Positions 8,991 to 17,355 are shown, counted from the stretch's first letter. The stretch: 64,000 bases of DNA from Hyphomicrobiales bacterium (GCA_028285595.1 JANQOW010000045.1:1-64000); one strand, 5' to 3'. Translations and numbers: made by a program. The notes: generated by a model from the sequence alone, not told the origin.

Positions 8991-9491
8991 ATGAGAGCGC
9001 TAATCAGACGCATGTCCCGCACCCTCCTGGCCGGCCTGGCCGGGGCCGTCCTTTTCGCCTCTGCCGCACATGCCGATGTTATGGCGCCGGATGGCTGGGT
9101 GGTGTTGAAAACCTCCCATAAGTATTCCGATCTGATCGCCCGCGTCATGGATGCTGCGAAGGCCAACAAGATCGGTGTGGTCACGAAGGCATCGGCAACG
9201 GTTGGGGCCAAGAAGGTGCTCAAGCAGGATATTCCGGGCAACATGGTGGTGGGCCTCTACCATCCCCGTTTTGCGGTGCGCATGCTGGACGCCAGCATCG
9301 CGGCCGGCATCGAAGCTCCGATCCGGGTTTACCTCACGGAGAATGCCGACGGCACAGCCGATCTTTCCTACAAGACCCCCTCGATGGTGTTTGCGCCTTA
9401 TATGAAAGAGGGTGGCGACAAGCTCAAAGCACTGGCCGACGAACTGGACGCGCTGTTTGCCAAGCTGACGAAGGAAGCTGCGGGGAGTTAG
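8991..9491 (+). CDS. Exported DUF302-family protein
   Basis: A 166-residue protein with a signal peptide (cleavage near SAAHA-D, residue 28) followed by a DUF302 domain. The pattern of two helix-strand units is visible: the amphipathic helix HKYSDLIARVMDAAKANK, then GNMVVGLYHPRFAVRMLDAS, then the IEAPIRVYLTE strand and the conserved LSYKTPS end. The biochemical role of DUF302 proteins is unknown. It is divergent from the FAD oxidoreductase with 97 bases between them, so the two may share a promoter region, and it converges with the Rieske gene across the repeat cluster. Confidence 0.85.
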   Translation: MRALIRRMSRTLLAGLAGAVLFASAAHADVMAPDGWVVLKTSHKYSDLIARVMDAAKANKIGVVTKASATVGAKKVLKQDIPGNMVVGLYHPRFAVRMLDASIAAGIEAPIRVYLTENADGTADLSYKTPSMVFAPYMKEGGDKLKALADELDALFAKLTKEAAGS

Positions 9492-9501
9492 GCGTCTCAT
9501 C

Positions 9502-9586
9502 GTCATCCCCGCGGACCCAGGGGCTGGTGGCTTTGAGCGTGCTGCTCTGGGTCCCGGATATTTGCTGACGCAAATTCCGGGATGAC
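9502..9586. repeat. Cloverleaf-type repeat, copy 2 (first arm deleted)
   Basis: Same element as at 3750-3829 but missing 8 bases, so the first hairpin arm (CCCGC/GCGGG) is lost while the outer stem GTCATC/GATGAC and the other two arms stay intact. It is the left-most unit of a tandem cluster. Confidence 0.88.
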
Positions 9587-9639
9587 GTAAAGGGTGAAGC
9601 TGAAGCCCTCCCCCTAATCGTCATCCCCGCCCCCTCATC

Positions 9640-9732
9640 GTCATCCCCGCGAATGCGGGGACCCAGGGGCCGGTGGCTTTGAGCGTGCTGCTCTGGGTCC
9701 TGGATATTTGCTGACGCAAATTCCGGGATGAC
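9640..9732. repeat. Cloverleaf-type repeat, copy 3
   Basis: A full 93-base copy with all arms: CCCGC/GCGGG (loop GAAT), GACCCAG/CTGGGTC, and the long arm CCGGA+ATTTGC/GCAAAT+TCCGG (one base change in the first strand). An orphan left end (GTCATCCCCGCC) precedes it at about 9620. The distance to the next copy is 146 bases. Confidence 0.9.
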
Positions 9733-9785
9733 GTAAAGGGTAAAGCTGAAGCCCGCCTCCTAATCGTCATCCCCGCCTCCTCATC

Positions 9786-9878
9786 GTCATCCCCGCGAAT
9801 GCGGGGACCCAGGGGCTGATTGCTGTGAGCGTGCTGCTCTGGGTCCCGGATATTTGCTGACGCAAGTTCCGGGATGAC
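9786..9878. repeat. Cloverleaf-type repeat, copy 4
   Basis: A full 93-base copy starting exactly 146 bases after copy 3, again preceded by an orphan left end at about 9766. The linker between copies is also repeated, so the cluster arose by tandem duplication of a 146-base unit. It ends 15 bases before the stop of the Rieske gene, between two convergent genes. Confidence 0.9.
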
Positions 9879-9893
9879 GGCGTTGTTGCCCCC

Positions 9894-11024
9894 TCACACC
9901 ATCCCAAGCGCGCGGGCCACAAGCTTCTGGAAGTGATGCACCGCATGCTCGCTGATGGCTGAGCGCTCGCCGTCCACCATGAACCGCCCCTGGTGATAGC
10001 CGAGCGAGTGCAGACCCTTCTGCACATCTTCCACCAAGGACACATCCTCCGGCCCCAGAACATCCTGGAAGTAGTCCAACGCCCGCGCGGCGGTGTCGGT
10101 GATCTCGCCCCCCGCGCCGTGATAGGCAAACACCTGATGGGTCATCTCCGGAGCCGTGGGCAAGAAGGAGAAGGTGGCAATCCCGCCTGTTCCCGGAAAC
10201 TGCGCGAACGCCACCGCGGGCCACAGATAAAGCGTCGTGTTGGAGGTCACCGCACTGGCCGCGTCAAACTCATACGCCGTATTGCTGGAGCGGCACTCGC
10301 CCCATTGGATCGACCAATTGTCATAGGTCTCCACGGTGTACGTGGGCATCTCCACCAAGTCCACAAACGCCTTGTGGGCGGTTGAGCAATGGTAGCACTC
10401 CAACAGATTGTCCCCCACATTCTTCCAGTTGCCCTTGATGTCGAAGACAATCTCCCGCGCGGTGCCAAGCTCGGGCGCGTCAGGACAATGCTCAAGCAAG
10501 CGCGCTTCGGCCCCGGGATAGACCTCGCTCATGGGCCGGGCCTCCGGGTCCAGATTGACAAAGACAAATCCGGCGAACATCTCCACCCGCACCTCGGGCA
10601 GCGAGAACGAGCCCTTGTCGAAGTTCTTCACATGCTCGCAATTGGGCGCCGCCTTCAGCGCACCGTCATGGTCATAACTCCAGGAATGATAAGGACACAC
10701 CAGCAGGTTCCGCGCCGTGCCCTTGCCGCGCAAGAGAGAATGGCCCCGGTGCTGGCACACATTGAAGAAGGCCTTCAGGTCTCCGCTGCGCGTGCGGATC
10801 ACATAAATGCGCTGGTCAAGGATCTCCGCGGTCACGTATTGGCCGGGCTCCTTCACCTCTGAAAGATGAGCCACATAGATCCAGGATTTCAGAAAGATCG
10901 CATCGCGCTCTTCACGCAGCGTCTCCGGCTCATGGTACATCCAGGCAGGAAGCGTATAGGAGCGGCCTGCGTCACCATCGAACATATCAGCAGAAGGGTC
11001 CGGGCGCTTGTAGATCTGATCCAT
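9894..11024 (-). CDS. Rieske non-haem iron oxygenase, quaternary-amine (carnitine/betaine) type
   Basis: A 376-residue oxygenase alpha subunit. The Rieske 2Fe-2S ligands are C90, H92, C110 and H113 (FFNVCQHRGHS and LLVCPYHSWSY). The mononuclear iron site is LLECYHCSTAHK, with H212 and H217. The bridging acid before it is Glu (E209), not the usual Asp; Glu at this position is known from carnitine monooxygenase CntA and relatives acting on quaternary amines. The start is the ATG at 11024, directly after GGAGGAGATC; a longer in-frame start has no ribosome site. No reductase gene is adjacent; the ferredoxin/reductase pair at 39.9-41.3 kb could serve it. Likely substrates are betaine-like compounds. 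Confidence 0.88.
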   Translation of the reverse strand: MDQIYKRPDPSADMFDGDAGRSYTLPAWMYHEPETLREERDAIFLKSWIYVAHLSEVKEPGQYVTAEILDQRIYVIRTRSGDLKAFFNVCQHRGHSLLRGKGTARNLLVCPYHSWSYDHDGALKAAPNCEHVKNFDKGSFSLPEVRVEMFAGFVFVNLDPEARPMSEVYPGAEARLLEHCPDAPELGTAREIVFDIKGNWKNVGDNLLECYHCSTAHKAFVDLVEMPTYTVETYDNWSIQWGECRSSNTAYEFDAASAVTSNTTLYLWPAVAFAQFPGTGGIATFSFLPTAPEMTHQVFAYHGAGGEITDTAARALDYFQDVLGPEDVSLVEDVQKGLHSLGYHQGRFMVDGERSAISEHAVHHFQKLVARALGMV

Positions 11025-11088
11025 GGCGGATCTCCTCCCAAAGACGGTCAGCACCCGAAAGTATAGCGGAAATCCGGCTGCTGTGCAC

Positions 11089-11116
11089 GGCTCCGGAGCC
11101 ATATCAATTCTGATAT
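11089..11116. promoter_or_regulatory. Two adjacent palindromes in the divergent Rieske / sulfation-operon promoter region
   Basis: GGCTCCGGAGCC (11089-11100) is a perfect 12-base palindrome and is followed at once by ATATCA-ATTC-TGATAT (11101-11116), with perfect 6-base arms. They sit in the 175-base gap between the divergent starts at 11024 and 11200, so one regulator could control both units. No regulator gene is nearby. Confidence 0.5.
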
Positions 11117-11199
11117 CACCCTCTTGCTCAAATAGCAGTGTACATGGCGGTCCCCGTCCCGCAATATCCTGCCAGAAACGTCAGATAAGGACTGTTCCG

Positions 11200-12036
11200 A
11201 TGAGCGCGTATGTGAAGCCGGCCCATTGGTCCAACCCAAAGAACAAGCTGTTCAAGTACCAGGTGGGCTTCACCAGCCCGCCGCATGACTTCGACGCGGC
11301 CCCGTCCGACTTCCTGCGCATGTGCCCTGAACATGTGGGGGCGCACGGGCGCATGCTGCATGTACCCGATTACGAGCACCGGCTGGACCAGCGCAAACAG
11401 AACTTCGATCTTTTGGAGGAGTTCGTGGAATGCATGGCCAACAACGGGGCCGATGTGTGCGGCCAGGTGGGCTCCAACTGGGTGCACGCCTCAGGCCTCG
11501 GCGTGGAGGGCGTACGCCGGCACTGCGAGATGCTGAGCGAGAAGTATCAAACGCCGTTTCACATGGCCGGCTATGCCATGGTGGAGGCGTTGCGTGACCA
11601 GAACGTGGAGAAGGTGGCCCTCAACGGCGCCTATCACTATCCCGATTGGTGGCAGGGCACGGCCGGCTTCCTGAAAGAGGCCGGGTTCGATGTGCTCTGG
11701 GCCGGAAACTTCCACGACCAGGGCTGGTTCGCCAGCCAGGAAGAGCTAAACGCCTGCATCTGGTGTTTCGACGGAGACCTGGCGGAGAAGAGCTTTGCCT
11801 ATGTAGCCGACAAGGCTCCCAATGCGGACGCTTACCTGATCAACGGCATGTGCAACTTCAGGCGTGCAAGCGATGGGCTGGCCCAGCGCCCAGTGCATCT
11901 GGAAGTCAAACTGGAGGCCATGCTCGGCAAGCCCATCATCAGCCATGACAACGCCCTTTACTGGCGCATCTTCAAAACCCTTGAGCTCGCCCCGCTCACC
12001 CAGCAGGGTCAGCTCTTGTCCTCACTCAAAGGCTAA
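11200..12036 (+). CDS. Arylmalonate decarboxylase / maleate isomerase-like enzyme (Asp/Glu racemase superfamily)
   Basis: A 278-residue enzyme of the superfamily that includes maleate isomerase, arylmalonate decarboxylase, aspartate racemase and hydantoin racemase. Two candidate catalytic Cys occupy the equivalent positions of the two halves: C87 in GADVCGQVGSN and C218 in INGMCNFRRAS, the latter followed by the family-like LEAMLGKPIISHDNALYW. The two-Cys arrangement suggests racemase or cis-trans isomerase chemistry, not decarboxylation with one Cys. The start at 11200 fits the family N-terminus; longer in-frame starts run into the promoter region. It is the first gene of an operon with a sulfotransferase (4-base gap) and APS kinase. 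Substrate unknown. Confidence 0.78.
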   Translation: MSAYVKPAHWSNPKNKLFKYQVGFTSPPHDFDAAPSDFLRMCPEHVGAHGRMLHVPDYEHRLDQRKQNFDLLEEFVECMANNGADVCGQVGSNWVHASGLGVEGVRRHCEMLSEKYQTPFHMAGYAMVEALRDQNVEKVALNGAYHYPDWWQGTAGFLKEAGFDVLWAGNFHDQGWFASQEELNACIWCFDGDLAEKSFAYVADKAPNADAYLINGMCNFRRASDGLAQRPVHLEVKLEAMLGKPIISHDNALYWRIFKTLELAPLTQQGQLLSSLKG

Positions 12037-12040
12037 CTTC

Positions 12041-12796
12041 ATGCACAAGATCCTTGCGCTCTGGGCGGTACCGCGCTCAACCTCCACCGCGTTCGAATGG
12101 ATGATGCGCCAGCGCGGCGATATGGACTGTTTCCATGAGCCCTTCGGTGAAGCCTGGTACCAGGGCGAGACCCCGCTCTGGCCCCGGTTTGAGGAGGGCG
12201 GCGTGCGCACCCCCGGCCTGACGTTGGAAAGCGTATGGGAAACGCTCCAAGCTGCGGCCCGCAAAGGTCCGGTCTTTTCCAAAGACTTCCCGCTTTATAT
12301 TGATCACATGTGGACCGATGCGTTTCTGGACAACTTCACCCACAGTTTCCTGATCCGCGATCCGGCCAAGACCATCACCTCGATGTATGCCAGGTGGCCT
12401 GACTTCCATGAAAAAGAACTGGGCTTTCCCGAACAGCGCGAGCTGTTCGACCTGTTGGCCGAGAAAACCGGCCAGGCGCCTCCCGTGCTGGACAGTGATG
12501 ATCTTTTGGAAGACCCCCACGGAATGGTCGAGGTTTGGTGCGAGGCGGTGGGCATCCCTTTCCTGCCGGAAGCCCTTAGCTGGGAGCCTGGCGCGCGCGA
12601 TGAGGTGAGCTGGTGGGACGGCGGTTCGTTCCACGCAAATCTGCGCAACTCCGATGGCCTCAAACCGCAGAAGCGCAAGTATATCGACATTGCCCAAGCC
12701 CCCGACCGGGTGAAGGAAATCCATGAACGGATGCTCCCGCACTACGAACACCTTCACAGCCACCGGCTACAGAACAAAGGACAACGCGCCGCATGA
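12041..12796 (+). CDS. Sulfotransferase-family protein (PAPS-binding P-loop)
   Basis: A 251-residue P-loop protein of the sulfotransferase superfamily. The 5'-phosphosulfate loop is [12 protein letters not shown] (about 9-20), the following HEPFGEAWY motif is conserved in this bacterial group, and the 3'-phosphate segment is [17 protein letters not shown] (about 103-119). It starts four bases after the previous stop and its own stop overlaps the APS kinase start (ATGA), so the two are probably translationally coupled. Since APS kinase makes PAPS, its neighbour is very probably a PAPS-dependent sulfotransferase for a small metabolite. No signal peptide or membrane segment, so it is cytosolic. 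Acceptor unknown. Confidence 0.82.
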   Translation: MHKILALWAVPRSTSTAFEWMMRQRGDMDCFHEPFGEAWYQGETPLWPRFEEGGVRTPGLTLESVWETLQAAARKGPVFSKDFPLYIDHMWTDAFLDNFTHSFLIRDPAKTITSMYARWPDFHEKELGFPEQRELFDLLAEKTGQAPPVLDSDDLLEDPHGMVEVWCEAVGIPFLPEALSWEPGARDEVSWWDGGSFHANLRNSDGLKPQKRKYIDIAQAPDRVKEIHERMLPHYEHLHSHRLQNKGQRAA

Positions 12797-13440
12797 CCAG
12801 CTCATCCGACACCGCCGCCTCCCCCTTGCCTCAGCAGTCCAGCAATGTGGAATGGCACGGGATGAAGATCGACAAGACCTTGCGGGCCACCTCCAACGGT
12901 CAAAAGCCGTGCGTCTTGTGGTTCACCGGCCTTTCAGGCGCGGGCAAATCCACCATCGCCGACAAGCTGGAACAAAAGCTCTATCAGGCGGGCAAGCGCA
13001 CCTATCTCCTGGACGGCGATAATGTGCGCCATGGTCTGAACCGGGACTTGGGCTTTTCCGACGACGACCGGGTGGAGAACATCCGCCGCATCGCGGAGAT
13101 GTCCAGACTGTTCGTGGATGCAGGACTGATCGTCCTGGTCTCGTTCATCTCGCCCTTCCGGGCCGAGCGCGAGATGGCGCGCGCTTTGATGGAAGACGGC
13201 GAGTTCATCGAGATCTATGTGGACACGCCGCTCACCGTGTGTGAGGAGCGCGACCCCAAAGGGCTCTACAAGAAGGCGCGGGCCGGCGAGATCAAGCAGT
13301 TCACCGGCATCGATTCAGCCTACGAGCCGCCACAAGACCCTGAAGTGGTTCTGAAGGCAGACCGGCACGGACCGGATGAACTGGCCGATCAGATCATCGG
13401 GTTCCTGGAAGAGCGCAGCTACATGATGCAATGGCGGTAG
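12793..13440 (+). CDS. cysC: Adenylylsulfate (APS) kinase
   Basis: A 215-residue kinase that phosphorylates APS to PAPS, the universal sulfate donor. The Walker A loop is [14 protein letters not shown] (P-loop at 46-54), followed by the APS-kinase signature [27 protein letters not shown] and later [19 protein letters not shown]. The first 35 residues are a Ser-rich extension before the common core. The start overlaps the sulfotransferase stop. No ATP sulfurylase (cysDN) is next to it, so APS must come from elsewhere; this fits a dedicated PAPS supply for the neighbouring sulfotransferase. It converges with the GGDEF gene with a 9-base gap. Confidence 0.95.
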   Translation: MTSSSDTAASPLPQQSSNVEWHGMKIDKTLRATSNGQKPCVLWFTGLSGAGKSTIADKLEQKLYQAGKRTYLLDGDNVRHGLNRDLGFSDDDRVENIRRIAEMSRLFVDAGLIVLVSFISPFRAEREMARALMEDGEFIEIYVDTPLTVCEERDPKGLYKKARAGEIKQFTGIDSAYEPPQDPEVVLKADRHGPDELADQIIGFLEERSYMMQWR

Positions 13441-13449
13441 TCACCGGCC

Positions 13450-15234
13450 TCACTCGGCAGCCGGTGCCATCTCTTCAGGTGGCGCGACCACCACGCGGTT
13501 GCGCCCGGCTTCCTTGGCCTTATAGAGCGCCTGATCAGCCCGGTTGAGCGCCTTCTCGTAGCGTTTGTCTCGTTGGTCGGTTTGTGTGACGCCAATGCTC
13601 ACCGTCACATCGATGGTTGGGTTGCCCGAACAGAATTGGTGCCCCTCCACCGCCTCGCGCAAGCGTTCTGCGGTGGAGAAGCCACCGCCCATGCTGGTCT
13701 CCGGCAAGAACGCCGCGAACTCTTCACCGCCATACCGGCACACCACGTCGGGCGTTCTGAGCACGTCGGAGAGGATCTCCGCCAGCTCTTTCAGCACCAC
13801 ATCTCCCGTGAGGTGCCCGAACGTGTCGTTGATGGTCTTGAAGTGATCCACATCGATCAGGAGCACGCTCATCGTCCCGCCATAGCGGCGCACGCGCTCA
13901 TGCTCCTGAGCAATCCGGTCCATAAAGGCCCGGCGGTTTGAGAGCCCGGTTAAGGCATCGGTGATCGAAAGACGTTCCAGCTCATGCTCGCGCCGTTTGG
14001 CCTCGGTAATGTCCACCCGGATGCCAACCGTGCCCCCATCTTTGGTCTTGCGCTCTTCAATGCGCAGCCACCGGCCATTATCCAGGCGCTGTTCAATGGG
14101 ATCGCCAGGGTTTTGATGGGCCTCGAGGCGCTTCTCGATCCACGCCTCTTCCCGGTCGGTTGCTTCGGGATATTGACCGCACGCCACCCCGCCTCTGATG
14201 ACTTCCTCAAAGGTGACCCCCGGTGCCATCAGATGAGCGCTCTTTGTGTACATGGAGCGATACTGTTCGTTGAAGACCCTCAGCCGATCCTCGTTGTCGT
14301 AATAGGCAAAGCCGTCAGGCATCGCGTTGATGGCATCATTGAGGCGCCCCTCGGAGGCTTTGAGCTCCTGCTCGATGCGACGCCGGCCGGACACATCGAT
14401 GACGAGCGCCACCAGTCCATGCACCTCACCCTCGTCGTCTATGTCGGGGACATAGGAGATTTCGACATATCTGGTCACCCCGTCCGGGTAGGTGACTTCT
14501 GCGTGCCGTCGAACCTTTTCGCCGCGCAGGGCTTGCGAGATCCAGGGCTCGATCTTGATCGCGGTGTCCAGGCCCAGCACCTCTTTGTAGCTGAGACCAA
14601 TAAGCTCCTCGCGCGTGCTGTTGTACCAGGCTTCAGCGGTGCGATTGACGAACCGGAGCGTGCCGTCCGCGCTGAGATAGTTGACCAATTCCGGCAGCGA
14701 GTTTGCAATCAGGTGAAGCAAGCTCTCGTTTGCCGCCACTTCCTTGTGGCTTTGCTCGCGCTGGGTCACGTCGCGGATCGCGCCCAGATACCCCAGCAGA
14801 TCGCCCCGGCTGTCGCGCAGGGGCGTGCCAATGGTCTCGCCGGTAAACACCTCGCCGCTCTTGCGACGGTATTGAACCTGATAGGGCGCGAGCTGTTCCT
14901 CAGCGCTCAGATTGAACCGCTCCTTGCCCCGAACCTCGAACTCCTCAAGGCTTTCGTACAGCATCGCGGTATTCTGACCGACCAACTCTTCGGTGCGATA
15001 TCCAAACAAACTGGTAACACCCGGATTGGAGATCCGGATCGACCGCTCCTTGTCGGCGATCATCAATCCATCAGGCAGGCTGTTGAACACGCTCATGAAG
15101 AGCTCGTTGTTCCTGCGTTGGGCGTTAAGTTCTGTTTGGAGCCGCTCGTTCTCTTTCAGCAGCGACAGGACCAGAGCGGCTTGCTCGCTCTCCTCCTCGT
15201 CGCGCTCGGCATCTTCGACGAGCTTAAGCTTCAT
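13450..15234 (-). CDS. PAS-PAS-PAS-GGDEF diguanylate cyclase
   Basis: A 594-residue cytosolic signalling protein: a short N-terminal coiled coil (about 10-45), three PAS domains (about 47-160, 172-285 and 297-412), then a GGDEF domain (about 420-585). The active-site motif is intact as GGEEF (502-506), and the product-inhibition site RTPD (493-496) lies exactly five residues before it, so it should make c-di-GMP and be inhibited by it. No transmembrane segment is seen. The ATG at 15234 follows GGGAGG; a start 14 codons earlier has no such site. Ligands of the PAS domains are unknown. Confidence 0.93.
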   Translation of the reverse strand: MKLKLVEDAERDEEESEQAALVLSLLKENERLQTELNAQRRNNELFMSVFNSLPDGLMIADKERSIRISNPGVTSLFGYRTEELVGQNTAMLYESLEEFEVRGKERFNLSAEEQLAPYQVQYRRKSGEVFTGETIGTPLRDSRGDLLGYLGAIRDVTQREQSHKEVAANESLLHLIANSLPELVNYLSADGTLRFVNRTAEAWYNSTREELIGLSYKEVLGLDTAIKIEPWISQALRGEKVRRHAEVTYPDGVTRYVEISYVPDIDDEGEVHGLVALVIDVSGRRRIEQELKASEGRLNDAINAMPDGFAYYDNEDRLRVFNEQYRSMYTKSAHLMAPGVTFEEVIRGGVACGQYPEATDREEAWIEKRLEAHQNPGDPIEQRLDNGRWLRIEERKTKDGGTVGIRVDITEAKRREHELERLSITDALTGLSNRRAFMDRIAQEHERVRRYGGTMSVLLIDVDHFKTINDTFGHLTGDVVLKELAEILSDVLRTPDVVCRYGGEEFAAFLPETSMGGGFSTAERLREAVEGHQFCSGNPTIDVTVSIGVTQTDQRDKRYEKALNRADQALYKAKEAGRNRVVVAPPEEMAPAAE

Positions 15235-15523
15235 TCTGGACCTCCCAGCAACACCCCGGAAGCGCGCGGCTTGCACGCCTCATGGCAAACTCAAAATCGG
15301 TGGTGGGAAGACTTCATGCTCTCTAAAGCGCACGTCATGTGCACCTGAGCCCGCCAGAAGACGACGTTACCTTGGATCGGTAAACCAAACGTGTCTGCAA
15401 AGGCGGATAAAACGGTCACGGAGGCGCGCAGCCCATAGGACTGACATAGGCCGAGCGGCGCCTCCGCAACCTTCGTCATGGTCAGTCGTGTGGGGCAGGC
15501 CTGACCATGGGTGTTGGCAGGGA

Positions 15524-16009
15524 TTAGCTGCCCGGCAGGATCACTTTGTCGATCACGTGGATCACGCCGTTGTCTGCAGCAACATCAGCTTGGGTCACCT
15601 TGGCTTCGTTGATGGTCACACCGGAGGTTGCATCGATCTTCACTTCGCTGCCTTCCACGGTTTTGACCGACATCATCTTGCCTGCGATGTCGCTGGACAT
15701 CACCTTGCCCGGGATCACGTGATAGGTCAGCACCTGCACGAGCTTGTCTTTGTTTTCGGGCTTCAGCAGATCTTCCACCGTGCCGGCGGGCAGAGCTTTG
15801 AACGCTTCATCGGTCGGCGCGAAAACGGTGAACGGACCATCGCCCTTCAACGTGTCGACCAGGCCCGCAGCCTTCACGGCGGCAACCAATGTGCCGAAGG
15901 AGCCGGCGCCCATGGCCGTGTCGACAATGTCTTTAGCTTGTACGGCTGCTGCGCTGAGGGTCATTGCGGCGGCGGTTGCGGTCGTCAGAACCAGTTTACG
16001 AAAGTTCAT
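15524..16009 (-). CDS. Secreted fasciclin (FAS1) domain protein
   Basis: A 161-residue protein with a signal peptide ([20 protein letters not shown], cleavage after AVQA) and a single FAS1 domain. The two diagnostic boxes are present: [18 protein letters not shown] near residue 57 and [11 protein letters not shown] near residue 93, ending with [15 protein letters not shown]1 domains mediate adhesion in the periplasm or extracellular matrix. The gene appears monocistronic; the neighbours give no further hint. Confidence 0.93.
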   Translation of the reverse strand: MNFRKLVLTTATAAAMTLSAAAVQAKDIVDTAMGAGSFGTLVAAVKAAGLVDTLKGDGPFTVFAPTDEAFKALPAGTVEDLLKPENKDKLVQVLTYHVIPGKVMSSDIAGKMMSVKTVEGSEVKIDATSGVTINEAKVTQADVAADNGVIHVIDKVILPGS

Positions 16010-16146
16010 GTGCGTTGTTCCTTTTCAGTCGTGGGGGATAACACGCCGAAAAACGCACTTTCGGTGGTTTTAGATCTGCGCCTTACAGAAACGTGAAGAC
16101 GTCATTTTGCCCTCCGCGGGCCACTCACAGATCGGTGATCGCACGC

Positions 16147-17355
16147 TCATGCATCGCTGCGCCGAACCGCAATGCCTGGCCGTTTTCTGAGGTCTTCCGC
16201 CAAAGCCAAGCCCAAGCCTGGGCGTTCACTCACAGCAATTCTGCCATGGTCCAACGGCGGCGGCTGATCCACATACTCATGATACCAACCATAATAGAAC
16301 GCGCGGGTGATCTCCTGTTCGGCCACATTGGGCGCGGCCAACGCCAGATGGGTGGAGGCAGCCAAGGTCACCGGCCCTGAGCAATCATGAAACGCAATGG
16401 GCAGCCCGTGGGCTTCGGCGAGGCCGGCGGCTTTGCGCGCAAAGCTGATGCCGCCGCCCCAGGTCACATCGATGATCGGCACCGAAACACCGCCGCCGGC
16501 CACCAAGGTGCGGATCTGCCCCAATCCCCCTAAGGTTTCCCCACCGGCAATCGGCGCGTCGGTGGCCGCAGCCACCTCTGCCAGATCTTCAATGCGATCC
16601 ATCCAGATCGGATCTTCAATCCAGTCCGGCCCGATATCCTCCAGGCCCGCGGCAATCTTTTTGGCGGCAGGCACAGTCCACAGCCCATGCAGCTCCGCCT
16701 TGATCGCCATCTTGTCCCCATGCGCCTTGCGAATGCGCTCAAACGGCTCCAGCGCCGTTTTCAGATCTGCCGTTGAGATGTCCGCCCCATCCGCTGCCCC
16801 TTCGGCGAAGTCGAACGGCCAGATCTTCATGGATGTAATGCCCATTTCGAGCAGCTCTGCCGCAACCTCTTCCGGCCGGTTCAGAAAACCATCCAGGTCC
16901 TCAAAGCGGCGCCCTTTGAGCTCGCCGGCTCCGCCAAGACCGAAGTTCCCCGGCCGCACGTCCGATGTCTGGGACACGTAATCGGGGCCCGCGCAGGTGT
17001 TGTAGACTTTGATGGAAGGCCGGAAGGGGCCGCCCAGAAGTTCGGTGATTGGCATGCCCGCCCGCTTGCCGGCGAGATCCCACAAGGCCACGTCCACCGC
17101 GGAGACCGCCCGCATCTCAACCCCGGTGCCGAAGAACCCTGTATATGGAATGATTTTGCGGGTCAGCCGCTCAATCCCGGCAGCCGCCTCGCCCAACAGC
17201 AAGGGCGCGATGCGCTCATGCACATCGGCCTCAACGCCCCCTGCCCCGAACCAGCTCTCCCCAAGCCCGCTCACCCCTTCATCGGTATGCACCACCACCC
17301 AGATCACACTGGGCCGCTCGGCAGGTCTGATGGTCTCCAGCGCGGTGATCTTCAT
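16147..17355 (-). CDS. Enolase-superfamily protein, mandelate racemase/sugar-acid dehydratase subgroup
   Basis: A 402-residue two-domain enzyme: an N-terminal capping domain and a C-terminal barrel. The metal ligands are visible as Glu in IKAELHG, Glu in WIEDP and Glu in GGETLGG. The catalytic Asp-His pair of the mandelate-racemase group follows as PIIDVTWGGG and IAFHDCSGP. This pattern is typical of sugar-acid (for example galactonate-type) dehydratases. The ATG at 17355 follows GGAGACC; the longer in-frame start is less likely. It is divergent from the CoxE-like gene. The substrate is a carboxylate that I cannot name. Confidence 0.88.
   Translation of the reverse strand: MKITALETIRPAERPSVIWVVVHTDEGVSGLGESWFGAGGVEADVHERIAPLLLGEAAAGIERLTRKIIPYTGFFGTGVEMRAVSAVDVALWDLAGKRAGMPITELLGGPFRPSIKVYNTCAGPDYVSQTSDVRPGNFGLGGAGELKGRRFEDLDGFLNRPEEVAAELLEMGITSMKIWPFDFAEGAADGADISTADLKTALEPFERIRKAHGDKMAIKAELHGLWTVPAAKKIAAGLEDIGPDWIEDPIWMDRIEDLAEVAAATDAPIAGGETLGGLGQIRTLVAGGGVSVPIIDVTWGGGISFARKAAGLAEAHGLPIAFHDCSGPVTLAASTHLALAAPNVAEQEITRAFYYGWYHEYVDQPPPLDHGRIAVSERPGLGLALAEDLRKRPGIAVRRSDA

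Noticed and set aside
9502-9878. CRISPR array
   Set aside because: Units are 85-93 bases with a partly repeated linker, not short repeats with unique spacers, and no cas gene is present.
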